Source: CANKJK01 sp040081715
GTDB lineage: Bacteria; Acidobacteriota; Vicinamibacteria; Vicinamibacterales; UBA2999
Assembly: GCA_040081715.1 (NCBI GenBank)
Contig: JBEBFY010000010.1
Span: 78,272 to 142,271, forward strand
Reading direction: 5' to 3'
Length of the DNA stretch: 64,000 bases
Part shown: in pieces, positions 60,759 through 64,000 of the stretch
How the letters are laid out: the number at the start of each line of letters is the position of its first letter
Position numbering within the stretch: position 1 is the stretch's first letter
Made by a program: the position numbers and the translations under genes
Notes under the pieces: generated by a model
Told to the model about the DNA's origin: nothing
The model's input: the letters and a program-made list of their open reading frames with translations, nothing else
The model's database searches: none

Positions 60759-62534
60759 ATGCCGGCCGACGGCGGCGTTGATGCCGGCATCGCGGAGGTT
60801 CTCGCCTACCACGATCGCACCAAGCATCACGTCCACCGGTTCGCGGCCTCCACCGGGTATCTCGACTGGGCGACGCAGCCCGACCCTTTCCGCCGCTACG
60901 CCGGCACGCCCGTGCTGGCCCTGCCACACGAGGGCGCCGTTCAGGGCGTGGGGTTTGATGACCTCCCCGCTCCGTTGGCCGCGCCGCTCACCCTCGGCAC
61001 CACCGGCGAGTTCCTGCGCTGTTCCCTGGGCCTGTCCGCGTGGAAGCAGTACGGCTCGGCCCGCTGGGCGCTGCGCGTCAATCCCTCGAGCGGGAACCTC
61101 CATCCGACCGAAGGCTATGTCGTGGCTCCGACCCTGTCGGGCGAGGGGTGGAGCGTGTATCACTACGCGCCGCGGGAACACGCCCTGGAGGTGCGCGCGC
61201 ACCTCGGGCCGGTCGCTTCCACGGCTGCCCCGGCCGGCGTCAGCCTGGATGGCGTCATCCCGGATGGCGTCATGCTCGTGGCGCTCACGTCGATTCACTG
61301 GCGCGAGGCGTGGAAGTACGGTGAGCGGGCGTTCCGGTATTGCCAGCATGACGTCGGGCATGCCGTGGCCGCACTGCGCTATGCGGCGGCACTGCTGGGG
61401 TGGCGTCTCCGCGTGCTCCCGGACTGGAGCGATGCCGACCTCTCGACATTGCTCGGCGTGGACCGCGAAGTGCCAGACGGCGTGGAGCGGGAGCATCCCG
61501 ATTGCGTGATGGCCGTCGGCCCTGGGGATGTGGCGGCGGTGGGTGGTCCCGAGTCCTGGCTGGTGCCGGCCGCACGGGCCGTGTGGACCGGCGTGCCGAA
61601 TCAGCTGAGTCCGGGGCACGCGGACTGGCCGGCGATTGACCGCGTGGCAGAGGCCTCGCGCCGTGCTGAGAGACACCCTGCCGAGAGACGCCGTGCCGAA
61701 AAACCCTGTGCCAACCGCGCCGTCGGCCTCGCGCCGGCTGTCGAGGCGGCCGGGTTGGAGTCAGCGAGCGCGGCTCGTCCGGCTATTGCGATGCTGGCGC
61801 CGGCGGTCCGTGCGTCGGGAGCAGCAGACGCCCGCGCACTCCTGCTGCAGCGTCGCAGCGCGGTGGCGTTCGACGGCCAGGGCGAGCTATCCCGCGCAGC
61901 CTTCGCCACGATGGTGCGCCGCGTGGCCCCCAGGTGCGCGATCCCAGCCGGGCCGGATGTAGTGCCGGATGTAGTGCCGCTGCCGTGGGATGCGCTGCCG
62001 TGGTCGCCCCAGGTGCACCTGGTGTGGTTCATCCACCGAGTGGAGGGTGTGACGCCGGGTCTCTATGCGCAGGTGCGGGATCCCACCGCGTTAACCGAAC
62101 TCCGTGCCGGGCTGCGAGGGGACATGCTGTGGGAACCAGTCGACGGGCTGGAGGGCCTGTACCTGCTTGCGCCCCTGGACGCCCGGAGCCTGGCGCGCCG
62201 TCTGAGCTGTGATCAGGACATCGCGGCTGACGGCTACTTCGGCATGGCCATGCTGGCCCGGGTGGAGCCGTCGCTCAGGATGTTCGGCCCGTGGTTCTAC
62301 CGCCACCTCTACTGGGAGTGCGGCATGGTGGGGCAGGTGCTGTACCTGGAGGCGGAAGCGGCCGGCGCCCGGGCGACCGGCATCGGTTGCTACTACGACG
62401 ATGCGGTGCACGACCTGCTCGGCATCCAGGGCCACCACTGGCAGAGCCTCTACCACTTCTCGATGGGCAGGCCTGTGGAGGACGCCCGCCTGACGACCGA
62501 GCCCGGCTATGGCTGGGAGTCGGGGGCGGTTTAG
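60759..62534 (+). CDS. SagB/nitroreductase-like oxidoreductase with two domains
   Basis: A 591-residue protein made of two nitroreductase-fold halves. Half 1 (about 30-290) has RWALRVNPSSGNLHPTEGYV, with the R..PS.G..HPTE signature for FMN, and HYAPREHALEVRAHL. Half 2 (about 340-591) has RRSAVAFDGQGELSRAAFAT, the usual FMN-binding Arg-Arg-Ser, and AGARATGIGCYYDDAVHDLL near the end. SagB-type dehydrogenases oxidise azolines in peptides, but no cyclodehydratase or precursor gene is adjacent, so another role is likely. It ends by overlapping the antitoxin gene by four bases on the opposite strand. Confidence 0.9.
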   Translation: MPADGGVDAGIAEVLAYHDRTKHHVHRFAASTGYLDWATQPDPFRRYAGTPVLALPHEGAVQGVGFDDLPAPLAAPLTLGTTGEFLRCSLGLSAWKQYGSARWALRVNPSSGNLHPTEGYVVAPTLSGEGWSVYHYAPREHALEVRAHLGPVASTAAPAGVSLDGVIPDGVMLVALTSIHWREAWKYGERAFRYCQHDVGHAVAALRYAAALLGWRLRVLPDWSDADLSTLLGVDREVPDGVEREHPDCVMAVGPGDVAAVGGPESWLVPAARAVWTGVPNQLSPGHADWPAIDRVAEASRRAERHPAERRRAEKPCANRAVGLAPAVEAAGLESASAARPAIAMLAPAVRASGAADARALLLQRRSAVAFDGQGELSRAAFATMVRRVAPRCAIPAGPDVVPDVVPLPWDALPWSPQVHLVWFIHRVEGVTPGLYAQVRDPTALTELRAGLRGDMLWEPVDGLEGLYLLAPLDARSLARRLSCDQDIAADGYFGMAMLARVEPSLRMFGPWFYRHLYWECGMVGQVLYLEAEAAGARATGIGCYYDDAVHDLLGIQGHHWQSLYHFSMGRPVEDARLTTEPGYGWESGAV

Positions 62535-62746
62535 GTCTCCTTCTGCGCTTCCAGATCGCCGATCAGTTGCATCTCGGCTTCGACGATGTGGTTCACCAAC
62601 TCACCCATCTCTCGTCCTGTCCGAGCTGCCAAACCTTCGACGCGCTTCTGCACGGCGGCTTCAAGATAGATCGGGAGACGCACGGTCGCGTGTGTCCGGT
62701 AGAACCGTCCGCGCTCCGCTCCTGAGAAGTCGTACTCTTTCTTCAT
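62531..62746 (-). CDS. Antitoxin of a BrnT-type pair (ribbon-helix-helix)
   Basis: A 71-residue protein (KEYDFSGAERGRFYRTHATV, then RLPIYLEAAVQKRVEGLAAR) with a beta strand followed by two helices, as in ribbon-helix-helix antitoxins. It lies five bases after the BrnT-like toxin gene on the same strand, in the toxin-first order of brnTA. It should bind the toxin and repress the promoter. It is shorter than classical BrnA, so a related antitoxin family is possible. Confidence 0.82.
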   Translation of the reverse strand: MKKEYDFSGAERGRFYRTHATVRLPIYLEAAVQKRVEGLAARTGREMGELVNHIVEAEMQLIGDLEAQKET

Positions 62747-62751
62747 GGTGT

Positions 62752-63054
62752 TTATCCCTCGTAGGCATTCGATTCCCGTCGCGTCGCTCGCCGGGCTGAG
62801 ATGATGCGTAGGGTCGCCCCGCGTGGCGTCTCGTCTCGATACGTGTGACAGACGACCAGCAGTCGGGTGGCCTTGTCCATGCCCACGCTGAGCCAGCGCT
62901 CCTCGTCTTCTCCGTGTTCCTCGTCCAACTGCGACAACAGGCGGGCATCGAGGAACACCTTCGCTGCCTGCTCAAACGTGACGCCGTGGTCCTTGGCATT
63001 GCTGGTGGCCTTGGCCGGGTCCCAGTCGAAGCGATACTCGAATCGTTCAGCCAC
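62752..63054 (-). CDS. brnT: BrnT-like toxin (DUF497)
   Basis: A 100-residue RelE-like ribonuclease: FEYRFDWDPAKATSNAKDHG, then VTFEQAAKVFLDARLLSQLD, and RLLVVCHTYRDETPRGATLR with IISARRATRRE, the BrnT signature (the end IISARxAxxxE is diagnostic). It cuts RNA when free of its antitoxin. It is the third toxin-antitoxin system of the window. Confidence 0.93.
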   Translation of the reverse strand: MAERFEYRFDWDPAKATSNAKDHGVTFEQAAKVFLDARLLSQLDEEHGEDEERWLSVGMDKATRLLVVCHTYRDETPRGATLRIISARRATRRESNAYEG

Positions 63055-63091
63055 CGCGCGATTGTCTCATGCGGTTGCTGTCGGGATTGGA

Positions 63092-63151
63092 GATCAACGA
63101 TGGCGTTCAGCGGCTTGCCGAAGACAAGTCCGCTGGAACGCCTTGTTAGGC
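63092..63151 (-). other. Canonical 60-bp attC site
   Basis: On the minus strand the sequence starts with GCCTAAC (63,151-63,145; perfect RYYYAAC) and ends with GTTGATC (63,098-63,092; one mismatch to GTTRRRY). GGCGTT(C)CAGCGG(A)CTTG pairs with CAAG-CCGCTG-AACGCC around a seven-base loop, giving a 16-bp stem with two extrahelical bases, as in classical integron attC sites. It begins one base after the stop codon of the adjacent gene. It is the clearest attC in the window. Confidence 0.85.
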
Positions 63152-63152
63152 C

Positions 63153-63830
63153 TCACGCATTAAGAGGTTGCGAATACCCTCCGGCCACTCGAAGCTCCCC
63201 ATTGATGGATCTCCAAGTATTGGGAACAAAGGCAGGGTCGCTTCTGATATCTGCTTCTCTTAGAAATCTGGTCACACCATTTGAAACCACCGAAACATAC
63301 CCTTCCGGCAGTTTCGTAAACGTAAAGGTGTTGTTGTGGCCATGCAATAACGCCAATCCGAACCCATCCTTCGCAAGAGAGTCCAGAAGGTCTTGCTTGA
63401 GCTTTAACTCCGCTACGGCCAACTCGTACTTCAGCTCTGGCGCATCTAGTTCATCAGGCACGGCATGATTCTGGGGATGTCCCTTGCAATTCTTCTGACC
63501 AGCCCCATGGGAAGTTTTAGGGCAGTGGGCCTGACAGCTGTTGTGAATGCCTCTGCATTGCACTCCACCATGGCCACGAGCTTCTATGCGGCCCATCCAC
63601 CCCACGACGAAAGTGTCCTCTGGGACTCTGCCTGTATCACTTTCGACCGTAACCTTAAGGTTTCTTTCAATTTGCGAGTATCCCTCCTTCATGAGACGGA
63701 CATACTCTCCGTCAACATAAGCAGAGATAAAGATCCCAAAGTCACCCCCAGCTAGTGGCGGGATGAATGTGTCCATTTCCCCAGACGCCACTTTGTTGAG
63801 AAGTTGTTTCATTTTGTCTTCGATCTTCAT
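63153..63830 (-). CDS. Hypothetical Cys/His-rich protein, integron-cassette gene
   Basis: A 225-residue protein (MKIEDKMKQLLNKVASGEMD) with no recognised family. The middle carries a dense Cys/His cluster: QCRGIHNSCQAHCPKTSHGA, then GQKNCKGHPQNH, which may bind zinc. The C-terminal part is beta-rich (LEGYVSVVSNGVTRFLREAD-like). The sequence is visibly less GC-rich than its neighbours, a sign of transfer. The stop lies one base before a canonical attC site, which makes it a cassette gene. ATG 63,830 is preferred; the frame reaches 63,881. The 170 bases beyond show nothing clear. Confidence 0.72.
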   Translation of the reverse strand: MKIEDKMKQLLNKVASGEMDTFIPPLAGGDFGIFISAYVDGEYVRLMKEGYSQIERNLKVTVESDTGRVPEDTFVVGWMGRIEARGHGGVQCRGIHNSCQAHCPKTSHGAGQKNCKGHPQNHAVPDELDAPELKYELAVAELKLKQDLLDSLAKDGFGLALLHGHNNTFTFTKLPEGYVSVVSNGVTRFLREADIRSDPAFVPNTWRSINGELRVAGGYSQPLNA

Positions 63831-64000
63831 ATTTCGATCTCCCAAGCAATTGAAACGTTCACTAACGAAACTAAGAACCAATTCCTGTCGAGTGACTGAC
63901 GCTCTAGCAGGGTGCTGAAGAACGCGATGTGTGCACGGATCTCTCTGATCGAGCAGGGCCCTGCGGTGGGTCCGTGCGCCGCCGGGGCGTCGAGGCCCTG

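Noticed and set aside
63901..64000. Possible transposase end or IS terminus at the right edge
   Set aside because: The sequence has a familiar look, but no complete frame or repeat could be shown in 100 bases.

Overview
The window is GC-rich DNA from a bacterium that looks like an Acidobacteriota member, probably of the Vicinamibacteria (subgroup 6) type. This is an inference from gene content, with no rRNA to confirm it: a TonB receptor with an N-terminal carboxypeptidase-like domain, DUF5916 and DUF885 proteins, secreted VOC and HpaI-like proteins, IorAB-type molybdenum hydroxylase subunits and a MacB-type operon. It splits into an accessory island (about 1-22,760), a core-like chromosome segment (about 22,767-62,534) and a short accessory tail (about 62,531-64,000).

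The island holds small regulators and unknown genes, a complete IS481 element in a CCTAGG target (2101-3145), an ArdC-like antirestriction protein overlapping a serine resolvase (6498-7873), and a run of genes separated by sequences resembling integron attC sites (about 8360-20,880). The largest of these genes (9166-14,511) encodes a 1781-residue SF1 helicase with a C-terminal Vsr-like nuclease domain, a probable phage-defence effector. Other genes of the run are a 211-aa unknown protein, a membrane-anchored 343-aa unknown protein, a gene remnant beside an IS3 element (16,123-17,357), a 190-aa membrane protein, an SRAP protease on the opposite strand and a periplasmic TonB-C protein with DUF4177-like repeats. 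No integron integrase is visible, so the run is best described as a candidate CALIN (attC cluster lacking an integrase). Phage-like genes follow, and the island ends at the 3' half of a tRNA-Asn gene (22,707-22,756), which looks like an attachment site.

The core-like part begins with an unknown conserved gene and two toxin-antitoxin pairs (HigBA and Phd/VapC), each preceded by a short inverted repeat. From 25,816 to 37,570 lies a set of mostly exported proteins: a beta-propeller-like protein with one CxxCH motif, three VOC proteins, two HpcH/HpaI-like aldolases, an SMP-30 lactonase and a 1044-aa TonB-dependent receptor. Together they suggest uptake and extracytoplasmic processing of a small, perhaps aromatic, compound. 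After that come SemiSWEET, a DUF5916 outer-membrane protein, the Fe-S and molybdopterin subunits of an IorAB-like oxidoreductase, a DUF885 lipoprotein peptidase, a PQQ-propeller protein, PEGA and FmdB proteins, a two-component system divergent from a MacAB-like efflux operon, YajQ, a CDF cation transporter, a DNA alkylation repair protein and a SagB-like oxidoreductase.

The tail holds a BrnT-type toxin-antitoxin pair and, on the minus strand, a less GC-rich gene for a Cys/His-rich protein followed at once by a near-perfect 60-bp attC. That site is the best single piece of evidence that integron cassettes occur in this genome.
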